From NCBI GenBank assembly GCA_009774175.1, contig VSNG01000001.1, positions 62,001 through 126,000 on the forward strand: a stretch of DNA of 64,000 bases, given 5' to 3'. The number at the start of each line of letters is the position of its first letter. Position 1 is the first letter of the stretch. The stretch comes from Lachnospiraceae bacterium. Lineage in GTDB: Bacteria; Bacillota; Clostridia; Lachnospirales; Lachnospiraceae. The notes under the pieces are model-generated. The model saw only the letters and a list, made by a program, of their open reading frames with translations, was not told where the DNA came from and made no database searches. Made by a program: the position numbers and the translations under genes. This document shows, one piece after another, positions 32,736-40,038 of this stretch.

Positions 32736-33242
32736 TTATGTGTTGGTTTCGTGATTGTCCGCAGAAGGCGTCTGTGAGAAGGTGCGATACATTTCCGCCT
32801 GCTCGGGGGTAAGCATGTTCATCAGCATATCCATCATGGGCGCACTGTCTTCGGAATCCATATGCATATCGGGAAAGATTTCCTGCATGGCGCTCATGGT
32901 CTGGGTCATTTCCTGAACGGTTTCAAATGTTTGCAGCATGTTTTCTATCTGTTCCAGCTGTCTGATTTCTTCCGGGGAAGAATAGAGGGACAGCTCCTTG
33001 CACAGCTTTCGCAGATCGGGCTTTTCCGGCTGGGAAAGCCCGCATCCGCAAAGCGTAGTGGGGTGTTTTCTCGTATAGGTAAGCGTATACTGTAACTCCA
33101 TATATTTGATGTAGACCGCCAGATGCTTTTGCATGGAAGGTTCTATGTAGGGGAGAAGAACCTTGAGCTTCTGGATCTGATTTGTGGTATATAAGGCATC
33201 GAATGCCATAACGCTTGCCGCATCTTCTTTTTTATCCGCCAT
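32736..33242 (-). CDS. Conserved protein of unknown function, Met-rich C-terminus
   Basis: 168 residues, soluble. The first half is helical (NQIQKLKVLLPYIEPSMQKH) and is followed by CGCGLSQPEKPD, a possible Cys pair. The second half is unusually Met-rich (MTQTMSAMQEIFPDMHMD, MMDMLMNML), resembling amphipathic or chaperone-like helices. I do not recognise a function. GAAAGG lies 10 nt before the ATG. It is the first gene of a two-gene operon with the 90-residue protein downstream. Confidence 0.7.
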   Translation of the reverse strand: MADKKEDAASVMAFDALYTTNQIQKLKVLLPYIEPSMQKHLAVYIKYMELQYTLTYTRKHPTTLCGCGLSQPEKPDLRKLCKELSLYSSPEEIRQLEQIENMLQTFETVQEMTQTMSAMQEIFPDMHMDSEDSAPMMDMLMNMLTPEQAEMYRTFSQTPSADNHETNT

Positions 33243-33296
33243 AAGCTATGCCTTTCTGATGCCCTTATTTTTTCTATAGTATATGACACATGAGAG

Positions 33297-33332
33297 AAAA
33301 ATAGGCTCCTTTAAGAGCCGGAGCCTATTTTC
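33297..33332 (-). terminator. Terminator of the Cys-rich gene
   Basis: AAAATAGGCTC (33298-33308) pairs with GAGCCTATTTT (33321-33331). Read on the minus strand it ends in TTTTT, suiting the gene at 33378; the symmetrical ends also allow plus-strand use. Confidence 0.8.
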
Positions 33333-33377
33333 CGGACGTGTGTTAAAGATGTGAATTAAATCGTAACGCTGCTTGGT

Positions 33378-33599
33378 TTAGTTGTTGCAGCAGCAGGATA
33401 AGAGGATCAGAATCCAGATCCATGAGCAGCAGTTGTTGTCATTGCCGCCGAAAAAGCTGTTGCCAAATAAACCGTTGCCACAGCCGTCGCCGTTACCACA
33501 GCAGGATAAAAGGATCAGAATCCAGATCCAGGAACCGCATCCGCTGTTAGCAGGGCTGGGATTGTTGCATCCGCAGTGTGTTGCTGTAAGATCACTCAT
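33378..33599 (-). CDS. Small high-cysteine, hydrophobic repeat protein (HCB-type, probably spore-associated)
   Basis: 73 residues, starting MSDLTATHCGCNN. It has two near-identical hydrophobic units, SWIWILILLSCC, separated by a Gly/Asn/Cys-rich linker (GNGDGCGNGLFGNSFFGGN). From memory it resembles proteins annotated in Clostridia as chorion class high-cysteine HCB protein 13. ATG 33599 is the start: GGAGGG precedes it by 8 nt, whereas the longer frame begins with a TTG that overlaps this ribosome site. A sigma-K-like promoter lies just upstream and a terminator just downstream. A coat or exosporium role is inferred from the promoter and composition, not shown. Confidence 0.85.
   Translation of the reverse strand: MSDLTATHCGCNNPSPANSGCGSWIWILILLSCCGNGDGCGNGLFGNSFFGGNDNNCCSWIWILILLSCCCNN
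33392..33530. repeat. Internal 31-bp direct repeat in the Cys-rich gene
   Basis: 33392-33422 and 33500-33530 are identical at 30 of 31 bases (G/A at the eleventh position). Each encodes one WIWILILLSCC unit, so the gene grew by duplication of this module. Confidence 0.93.
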
Positions 33600-33629
33600 T
33601 GTAGTGCCCTCCAAATGTTAGTTATGGTT

Positions 33630-33656
33630 TATCTTATGTGGGTGGGGCGAATGTGT
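33630..33656 (-). promoter_or_regulatory. Sigma-K-like promoter of the Cys-rich gene
   Basis: On the minus strand, AC, 16 bp, then CATAAGATA, matching the mother-cell sigma-K form AC-N16/17-CATAnnnTA. The predicted start near 33622 gives a leader of about 22 nt that contains the ribosome site. Confidence 0.6.
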
Positions 33657-33715
33657 GTCGGAAGAAAACAATATTGTTTTTGCATGGATGGAAAAATAAT
33701 CAGCACAGAGAAGGG

Positions 33716-33744
33716 TTGAAACATATGTTCGGTTGTGGTAAGAT
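33716..33744 (+). promoter_or_regulatory. Promoter of the NusG-II / Gx-transporter pair
   Basis: TTGAAA, a 17-bp spacer and TAAGAT. The predicted transcription start falls at about 33751, on the first in-frame ATG, which argues for translation from the next ATG at 33781. Confidence 0.6.
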
Positions 33745-33780
33745 AGCAATATGCATGGAAGAGAAGAGATAAAACAACAT

Positions 33781-34308
33781 ATGACAAGAGCGGACGCCGT
33801 TCTCATAGTGGTCTGCTTTTTAGCGGCGGCTGTGGCGGCGGTGTGGTTTGCCTTTGGAAACAGGGATGGGCAGCGGCTTCAGGTTTCCTGTGACGGACAG
33901 GTCATTATAAACATGCCGCTGATGGAAAAGTCATTAGCAGGGGTGCTGGAAGATGGCGGAGAAATGCGTTACTGTCTGATTCTCCTTCAGGAGGATGACG
34001 TTTCCTGTAAATGGTATGAGGCGGCATGCGATCCGGCTGCGGCAGTACCTGAAGGAACCAGCTATAATCTTCTTGTTCTGTCGGAAAATGGCGTGGCGAT
34101 GGAAGCCGCTGACTGCCGGGATCAGATCTGCGTGAACCACAGACCTGTTTCCAGAGGAGGGGAGAGCATTATCTGTCTGCCCCACCGGCTTGTAGTGGAG
34201 ATTGCAGGCGGGACGGACGAGAGTGTGCTGGACGGTGTGGCAAAGGCAGGGCATATAATTGAAACGGCAAGGGAAAAGGGGAGGCAGGGTCATGAGACGG
34301 ACGGCTGA
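33781..34308 (+). CDS. NusG domain II-containing membrane-anchored protein
   Basis: 175 residues: one N-terminal membrane helix (about residues 5-25), then a Gly/charged extracellular part, and a C-terminal NusG-II-type domain with AADCRDQICVNHRPVS and SIICLPHRLVVEI. The Cys pair CRDQIC plus CLPH is typical. In Firmicutes this family is regularly next to Gx-transporter genes, as here, and sometimes next to ApbE flavin transferases; its role is not established. The ATG at 33781 is preferred over 33751 because of promoter position and because it puts the helix near the N-terminus. Its 3' end overlaps the next gene by 17 nt, implying coupled translation. Confidence 0.8.
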   Translation: MTRADAVLIVVCFLAAAVAAVWFAFGNRDGQRLQVSCDGQVIINMPLMEKSLAGVLEDGGEMRYCLILLQEDDVSCKWYEAACDPAAAVPEGTSYNLLVLSENGVAMEAADCRDQICVNHRPVSRGGESIICLPHRLVVEIAGGTDESVLDGVAKAGHIIETAREKGRQGHETDG

Positions 34309-34852
34309 GCTTGGCTTTTTACTGGCGCTCGCCCTGATTTTGTCCTATGTGGAGTCGCTGATTCCCTTTTCCTTCGGGATACCGGGGATGAAGCTGGGAC
34401 TTCCCAATCTGATTGTATTGCTGTTATTGTATGAGAAGCCGGGGACAGGGAAAAATCCGTCAAAAGATGGGCAAAATCACATGGCGGCAGAAGAAAAAAT
34501 ATTTTCCACAGGCGTGCGGGAGGCTGTTTTGGTGAACGGTCTGCGCATTATATTGTCAGGATTTCTGTTCAGCAATTTATACGCCATTTTGTATGCGCTG
34601 TCGGGTGCGGCGCTCAGTCTGTCTGCCATGCTTGCCGGGAAAAAATACGGCCGTTTTTCGATGATCGGGGTGAGTGTGCTTGGCGGGGTGTTTCACAATG
34701 TGGGACAGATTCTTGTAGCAATGGCGGTGGTGGAGACCTTTGCAGTGGCTTATTATTTACCTTTTCTCATTGTGGCAGGCACGGTAACGGGGGCGGTTCT
34801 GGGATTTGCGGGGATGGAGCTTGTACCTTACCTTCGAAGGCCTGTATCGTGA
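34292..34852 (+). CDS. Gx transporter family membrane protein
   Basis: 186 residues with about five membrane segments. It belongs to the family once annotated as heptaprenyl diphosphate synthase component I, now viewed as an ECF-type S-component-like transporter of unknown substrate. Family features: LILSYVESLIPFSFGIPGMK, LGLPNLIVLLLLY and LGGVFHNVGQI. A hydrophilic insert of about 30 residues (around 50-78) follows the second helix. It overlaps the NusG-II gene by 17 nt. The ribosome site GGGGAGG is inside the previous gene. No ECF ATPase is nearby. Confidence 0.83.
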   Translation: MRRTAELGFLLALALILSYVESLIPFSFGIPGMKLGLPNLIVLLLLYEKPGTGKNPSKDGQNHMAAEEKIFSTGVREAVLVNGLRIILSGFLFSNLYAILYALSGAALSLSAMLAGKKYGRFSMIGVSVLGGVFHNVGQILVAMAVVETFAVAYYLPFLIVAGTVTGAVLGFAGMELVPYLRRPVS

Positions 34853-34924
34853 TAACGGTTTCAGGACTTCAAACGACAGGGGATAAAAGGGTATTAAGGA
34901 GAATGAGACTGGAGGAACATTTGC

Positions 34925-35545
34925 ATGTACGCATACATAAAAGGCATTTTGGAAGAAATTACGGAGGATGCCGTAGTCGTTGAGGCAGGCGGCATCGGTT
35001 ATAACATAAAGGTTTCCGCCAGCACGGCGGATCTTTTGCCGGGGATTGGCAGCGAGGTAAAGGTTTACACCTATACGCTGGTGCGTGAGGACGCGTTCAG
35101 TCTCTATGGCTTTTTAACCAGAGACGATCTGGATATCTTTAAAAAGCTGATTACGGTTAGCGGCATCGGGCCAAAGGGCGGTCTGGCCATTCTCTCGGTG
35201 ATGAGCGCGGATGCCCTGCGTTTTGCCGTAATGGCGGGGGATGCAAAGGCGATTGCAAAAGCGCCGGGCGTAGGTGCGAAAACGGCGGAGCGGGTGATCC
35301 TTGATCTGCGTGACAAGATTTCGCTGGAAGATACTCTGCACGGTATGGGTGGAGACCTGGGCTCAGGACAGGCGGCGGACGCCTCTGGGACGGCGGACAA
35401 TCTGATGAAGCGGGAGGCCATAGAGGCGCTGGTAGCGCTTGGATACTCCGCCTCCGACGCGACGGCCGCCGTAAAGAAGGTGGAAGCCGGGGCGGAGGCC
35501 ACTTCGGAAACCATCTTGAAGCAGGCGCTTAAGTATATGTTTTAA
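34925..35545 (+). CDS. ruvA: Holliday junction branch migration protein RuvA
   Basis: Tetrameric DNA-binding subunit that holds Holliday junctions and loads RuvB. The 206-residue protein has the N-terminal OB domain (MYAYIKGILEEI), tandem helix-hairpin-helix motifs (LITVSGIGPKGGLAIL and IAKAPGVGAKTAERVILDL) and a C-terminal domain III that contacts RuvB (EALVALGYSASDATAAV). A Gly/Asp/Ala-rich linker precedes domain III. RuvB is not adjacent but lies at 41742, separated by about 6.2 kb. Confidence 0.98.
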   Translation: MYAYIKGILEEITEDAVVVEAGGIGYNIKVSASTADLLPGIGSEVKVYTYTLVREDAFSLYGFLTRDDLDIFKKLITVSGIGPKGGLAILSVMSADALRFAVMAGDAKAIAKAPGVGAKTAERVILDLRDKISLEDTLHGMGGDLGSGQAADASGTADNLMKREAIEALVALGYSASDATAAVKKVEAGAEATSETILKQALKYMF

Positions 35546-35568
35546 GGATTATATTGGAGGAATTAAGG

Positions 35569-37356
35569 GTGATTTTCGGAAGGCATATAAACCGATATTA
35601 CATCAAACACGGGCCGCTATTGCTTGTGGGCATTGCGGCGCTTATTTTCGTGGATTATTTTCAACTGATCCTGCCGGAACTGTACCGCATTGTGGTAAAC
35701 GGCATGAACGGCGGCCCTGTGGAAATTGACGGGCGTTTTGTTCCCTTTACGATGGAGGTGCTGCTGGACGAAGTCTGCCTGCGGCTGATCGTGGTCATAT
35801 TGGTCATGGTGGTAGGGCGTTTTTTGTGGCGCGTCAGCTTTTACGGGGCGGCGATCAGGGTGGAAACCGATCTGCGCAACCGAATGTTTGACCATTGCAA
35901 AAATCTTTCCAGAGACTATTTTCAGATTAACAAGGTGGGCGGCCTGATGAGTCTGTTTACCAACGATCTGGACACCATACAGGAGTGTTTCGGAGACGGG
36001 GTATTAATGTTTTGCGACGCTCTGTTTCTTGGACTGCTTGCCTTTATTAAGATGTGGAATATGGACAAAATGCTGACAGGACTTTCCATGATTCCGCTGG
36101 CCATTCTGCTTGTAACCGGTACGGTGGTGGGAAAGGCCATGACCGCGAAGTGGGAGGTGCGTCAGGAGGCATTCTCAAGGCTTTCTGATTTTTCTCAGGA
36201 GAATTTTTCAGGCATTGCGGTGGTAAAGGCTTTTGTGAAAGAGCTCCTGGAGCTTAAGGAGTTTCAGAAACTGAATCTGGAAAATGAAGACGTAAATGTG
36301 GCGTATACCAGAATTTCCACGTTACTCAATATTCTGATCACGCTGCTTGTGGAGTCGGTGATCTGCGTGATTCTGGGGTACGGCGGTTATCTTGTCTATA
36401 ACGGCCGTTTCGACGCGGGTCAGCTTGTGGAATACATCGTTTATTTTAATTCCATTGTCTGGCCCATCATGGCGGTGGCCATGCTGATTGAAAAGACTTC
36501 CCGCGGCAAGGCTTCCCTGAATCGGGTGGGAGAGCTTCTGGATGCGGAAATAAGCGTGAAGGACAGAGACGACGTGGCGAAGCTTTCGGGGATGAAAGGA
36601 GAAATCGAGTTTCGACATCTTTCATTCCGTTATCCGGACGGGGAAACAGACGCCCTGCGGGATGTTTCCTTTACCATTCATGCCGGAGAAAGCGTGGGCG
36701 TAGTGGGAAGGACCGGCTCGGGCAAAACGATTCTGGCGGATCTGATTCTGCGTGTCTACAATGTGCCGGACGGCACGCTTTTTATTGATGGGCACGATGT
36801 GAATACGGTCTCCATCCATTCCCTGCGGGAGGGCTGCGCCTATGTGCCGCAGGATAATTTCCTGTTTTCCGACACCATTGAAAACAACATTTCCTTTGCA
36901 GTGGATGCGGCGGACGACGCTCTTGTGGAGCGGGCCGCCCGATTATCCGATGTGCACGATGATATCATGGATTTTACGGCGGGTTATCGAACGGTTCTGG
37001 GGGAGCGGGGCGTGACGGTTTCCGGCGGGCAGAAGCAGCGGATTTCCATTGCCAGAGCGGTTTTAAAGGATTCGGCCATATTGATATTGGACGACTCGGT
37101 TTCGGCGGTGGACATGAAGACCGAAAAGAGTATTTTAAATAATCTGCTGGAAGAGAGAAAGGGAAGAACAACGATTTTGATTGCCCACCGTATTTCCACG
37201 GTGGAGCGTATGGATAAGATCATCTATATCGACGAAGGCAGGGTCTGTGCTGTCGGCAGTCACGAAAGCCTGTACGAAAGCTGTGAGGATTATCGGAGGA
37301 TGGTGGAATTACAGCGTATGGAGGATGAGGAAGCGGGAGGTGAGGCAGATGTATGA
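35569..37356 (+). CDS. ABC exporter half-transporter (degenerate catalytic site subunit)
   Basis: 595 residues: six membrane helices (type IV exporter fold), then a nucleotide-binding domain. Walker A GRTGSGKT lies near 380, signature VSGGQKQ near 483, and Walker B ILILDDSVSAVD near 506. Asp replaces the catalytic Glu, while the H-loop IAHRIST is kept. This is the pattern of the degenerate half of a heterodimeric exporter. GTG 35569 is the start, with GGAGG 8 nt before; an upstream in-frame TTG at 35554 overlaps that ribosome site. Its last 8 nt overlap the partner gene. Substrate (drug, lipid or peptide) is unknown. Confidence 0.92.
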   Translation: MIFGRHINRYYIKHGPLLLVGIAALIFVDYFQLILPELYRIVVNGMNGGPVEIDGRFVPFTMEVLLDEVCLRLIVVILVMVVGRFLWRVSFYGAAIRVETDLRNRMFDHCKNLSRDYFQINKVGGLMSLFTNDLDTIQECFGDGVLMFCDALFLGLLAFIKMWNMDKMLTGLSMIPLAILLVTGTVVGKAMTAKWEVRQEAFSRLSDFSQENFSGIAVVKAFVKELLELKEFQKLNLENEDVNVAYTRISTLLNILITLLVESVICVILGYGGYLVYNGRFDAGQLVEYIVYFNSIVWPIMAVAMLIEKTSRGKASLNRVGELLDAEISVKDRDDVAKLSGMKGEIEFRHLSFRYPDGETDALRDVSFTIHAGESVGVVGRTGSGKTILADLILRVYNVPDGTLFIDGHDVNTVSIHSLREGCAYVPQDNFLFSDTIENNISFAVDAADDALVERAARLSDVHDDIMDFTAGYRTVLGERGVTVSGGQKQRISIARAVLKDSAILILDDSVSAVDMKTEKSILNNLLEERKGRTTILIAHRISTVERMDKIIYIDEGRVCAVGSHESLYESCEDYRRMVELQRMEDEEAGGEADV

Positions 37357-39250
37357 GTTTTATCCGCTTGTGGTGACAGGGGCTATTGTGGGTCTGTTTT
37401 CCATTGTCCTTTTGGCTGCCTACCTGTCCGTGAAGGATAAAAAGCAGTCCATGGGTTTTGAACGGCAGATGGGAGACCGGGAGATCATGGGCCGTCTGAT
37501 GCACTATGCAAAGCCTTACCGAAAGCAGTTTGCGCTGGTGGGCGGCGTGATGCTTTTTTCCATTGCATATGATATTCTTTCGCCGTTGATTATCGGTTGG
37601 ATCGAGGAGCTGATTGCAGGGCAGTTTGCCATGGTGCAGATTTACCGGGCGGTGGCGCTTTATATTGTCATTCTGGCAGTATCCATGCTCTGTACCTATG
37701 TGCAGGCGGTTATGCTGCAAAAGACGGGACAGAGAATTATCTCAAAGGTGCGGGAAGATCTGTTTGTTAAGATTGAGAAGCTTTCCCATGAGCAGCTCAA
37801 CGCCATTCCCGTTGGCAAGCTTGTGACGCGCATAACCAACGACACCAATGCGATCTCCATGATGTTTACTAATCTGCTAGTAAATTTTGTAAAAAACATG
37901 TTTGTGATCGTCGGTGTGTTTGCGGCGATGCTGTGCTTAAGCTATGAGCTGACCCTGATGATTCTCTGTTTTGTGCCGTTTATTGTATTATTTACGGTAA
38001 TTTTCCGCAAATTTTCCAGACGCGCTTACCGAAAGGTAAAGGATTGTACCACAGATATCAACACTTATCTTTCCGAAAATCTCTCCGGCATTAAGATCAC
38101 CCAGATCTTTAACAGAGAGGATGCAAAGATGCATGATTTTCGGGAAAAGAGCAATGCGCTTGGGAGGGCGAAACAGGAACAGATACTTGTGTTTGGTATT
38201 TTCCGGCCGCTGGTTTACATGCTTTATGTCAGTTCCATTCTGTGTCTGCTGTATCTGGGCGGCAGGGGGTATCTTAAGGGACTGTCATTTATGGGACAGA
38301 CCATCACCAGCGGTATGCTGGTTTCCTTCTATATGTATATTTCGAAATTTTACAACCCGATCCAGAATCTGGCGGAGCAGTTTAATTGGCTGCAATCGGC
38401 GCTTGCTTCCGCGGAAAAGGTTTTCACGATTATGGATCTGGAGCCGGTTATTCAGGATGCGCCGGATGCGGTTGCGCTTTCGGAGGTGAAGGGAGAAATA
38501 GAGTTTCGGGATGTGTGGTTTTCCTATGTGGAGGGCGAATGGGTGCTAAAGGGCGTCTCTTTCCATGTGATGCCGAAGGAAACGGTGGCCTTTGTGGGCT
38601 CCACCGGTTCCGGCAAGACCACGATACTTTCCCTGATTTGCAGAAATTACGAATTTCAGAAGGGTGAAATTTTGATAGACGGAACAGATATCAGGAAGAT
38701 AAAGATTTCCTCCCTGCGCCGCTTTTTCGGACAGATGCTGCAGGACGTCTTTCTCTTTTCAGGAACGATTCGCAGTAATATTATACTGCGCGCGGAGGAT
38801 ATTTCGGAGGCGGAAATTTTGGAGGCCTGCCGCTATGTGAACGCGGATCGCTTTATCAATAAACTGGAAAAGGGATTGGACGAAGAAGTGCGGGAGAGGG
38901 GCAACAACTTTTCTGCGGGGCAGAGACAGCTTCTTTCCTTTGCCAGAACCATCGTCCACAAACCGACTGTCATGATTCTGGACGAAGCGACTGCCAATAT
39001 TGATACGGAGACGGAGCTCTTAATACAAAATTCGCTGGAAAAGATGCAGAATATAGGAACCATGCTGATGGTTGCCCACAGGCTGTCCACGATCCAGCAT
39101 GCGGATAATATCATAGTTTTATCCCATGGAAAGATTATTGAGCAGGGAAGCCATCAGGCGCTTCTGGAAAAGCGCGGAAAGTATTATAAGCTTTATCACC
39201 TGCAGTACAGACGTGAAGAGATAGCGAGAGAAAAGAACGGGAAGCGTTAG
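37349..39250 (+). CDS. ABC exporter half-transporter (catalytic subunit)
   Basis: 633 residues, with an extra N-terminal membrane helix (residues about 6-28), then a six-helix domain and an ATPase domain. Walker A GSTGSGKT lies near 417, signature FSAGQRQ near 520, and Walker B VMILDEATANID near 541 has the catalytic Glu; the H-loop is VAHRLST. It pairs with the preceding subunit as a heterodimeric exporter with one active ATP site. The two genes overlap by 8 nt. The stop codon overlaps the stop codon of the converging PII-like gene. Confidence 0.93.
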   Translation: MYEFYPLVVTGAIVGLFSIVLLAAYLSVKDKKQSMGFERQMGDREIMGRLMHYAKPYRKQFALVGGVMLFSIAYDILSPLIIGWIEELIAGQFAMVQIYRAVALYIVILAVSMLCTYVQAVMLQKTGQRIISKVREDLFVKIEKLSHEQLNAIPVGKLVTRITNDTNAISMMFTNLLVNFVKNMFVIVGVFAAMLCLSYELTLMILCFVPFIVLFTVIFRKFSRRAYRKVKDCTTDINTYLSENLSGIKITQIFNREDAKMHDFREKSNALGRAKQEQILVFGIFRPLVYMLYVSSILCLLYLGGRGYLKGLSFMGQTITSGMLVSFYMYISKFYNPIQNLAEQFNWLQSALASAEKVFTIMDLEPVIQDAPDAVALSEVKGEIEFRDVWFSYVEGEWVLKGVSFHVMPKETVAFVGSTGSGKTTILSLICRNYEFQKGEILIDGTDIRKIKISSLRRFFGQMLQDVFLFSGTIRSNIILRAEDISEAEILEACRYVNADRFINKLEKGLDEEVRERGNNFSAGQRQLLSFARTIVHKPTVMILDEATANIDTETELLIQNSLEKMQNIGTMLMVAHRLSTIQHADNIIVLSHGKIIEQGSHQALLEKRGKYYKLYHLQYRREEIAREKNGKR

Positions 39251-39963
39251 GACTCCCCGTTTTCCACGGTGTCATTTTCTTCCGCATACTCGGAAAGGAG
39301 CCGCATACCGGCGGTTTCAGTTACAGGGAGAGAAAAGACGATGGATTTCGCCTTGGAATTTAATCCGGCGTCTTCCATGACAGCGCCCATGATGGCGTTT
39401 TTCTGTTCTTTTTTTACAACAATAAATATAATCTCTTTTTCAGAGGCAAGGGTAACGCCGAGGAACTTGTCGGCGCTTTCCATACCGGTGCCTTTGGCGT
39501 GGATGACGGTGCCGCCTCCCGCCTGCATTTTGCGCGCGGCGTCCATGATCATTTCCGTGTAGCCCTGGTTGGCGATGATAACTAAAAGTTCATATTTGGT
39601 TTCCTTCAATGTTGTTTCCTCCCCGTTTTCAAAGGTTTCATCCCCGGTCAGGAAACGTAGCGCCTTAAGACCGCCGATGCTGGCCAGAGGGATGATAAAG
39701 GCAATGCCCGTGCCGGGAATGTCAATCTGCATTTCCCGTTCCAGACCGGCCCTGACTTTTTTCCAGGTCTTGCGGGTAACGACAGAAAAGATAACGGCTT
39801 TTTCCGTGCCGTCCAGGCCGAAATAATCGAGAAGCTCGTTATTGGCAGTTCCGTTTCCCAGAGTGATGAAATTAACCGGGACGCCGTATCTGTCGTAAAA
39901 TGCCGCGAAGTCTTTGGTGCGGTCTCTGGTGATGATAGCAGTCATCAGATATAATTCGCTCAT
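39247..39963 (-). CDS. Tandem PII-like regulatory protein of the DUF1538 module
   Basis: 238 residues made of two PII-like ferredoxin folds. Repeat 1 (about 6-110) runs from LMTAIITRDRTKDFAAFYDR to TGIAFIIPLASIGG. Repeat 2 (about 120-225) runs from YELLVIIANQGYTEMIMDAA through GGGTVIHAKGTGM to FSLPVTETAG. The T-loops are short and the Tyr uridylylated in GlnB is not apparent. PII-family proteins sense nucleotides, 2-oxoglutarate or other small ligands and often plug or gate transporters. It lies 75 nt downstream of a DUF1538 transporter on the same strand, the natural target. Ligand and mechanism are unknown. Confidence 0.8.
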   Translation of the reverse strand: MSELYLMTAIITRDRTKDFAAFYDRYGVPVNFITLGNGTANNELLDYFGLDGTEKAVIFSVVTRKTWKKVRAGLEREMQIDIPGTGIAFIIPLASIGGLKALRFLTGDETFENGEETTLKETKYELLVIIANQGYTEMIMDAARKMQAGGGTVIHAKGTGMESADKFLGVTLASEKEIIFIVVKKEQKNAIMGAVMEDAGLNSKAKSIVFSLPVTETAGMRLLSEYAEENDTVENGES

Positions 39964-40038
39964 TGACTGTCCTCCGTTTTTATCATAGTAAAGAGTGATG
40001 TTCTCATATTTGAATCAGCGTGGCTACTCAGGCCGCGG

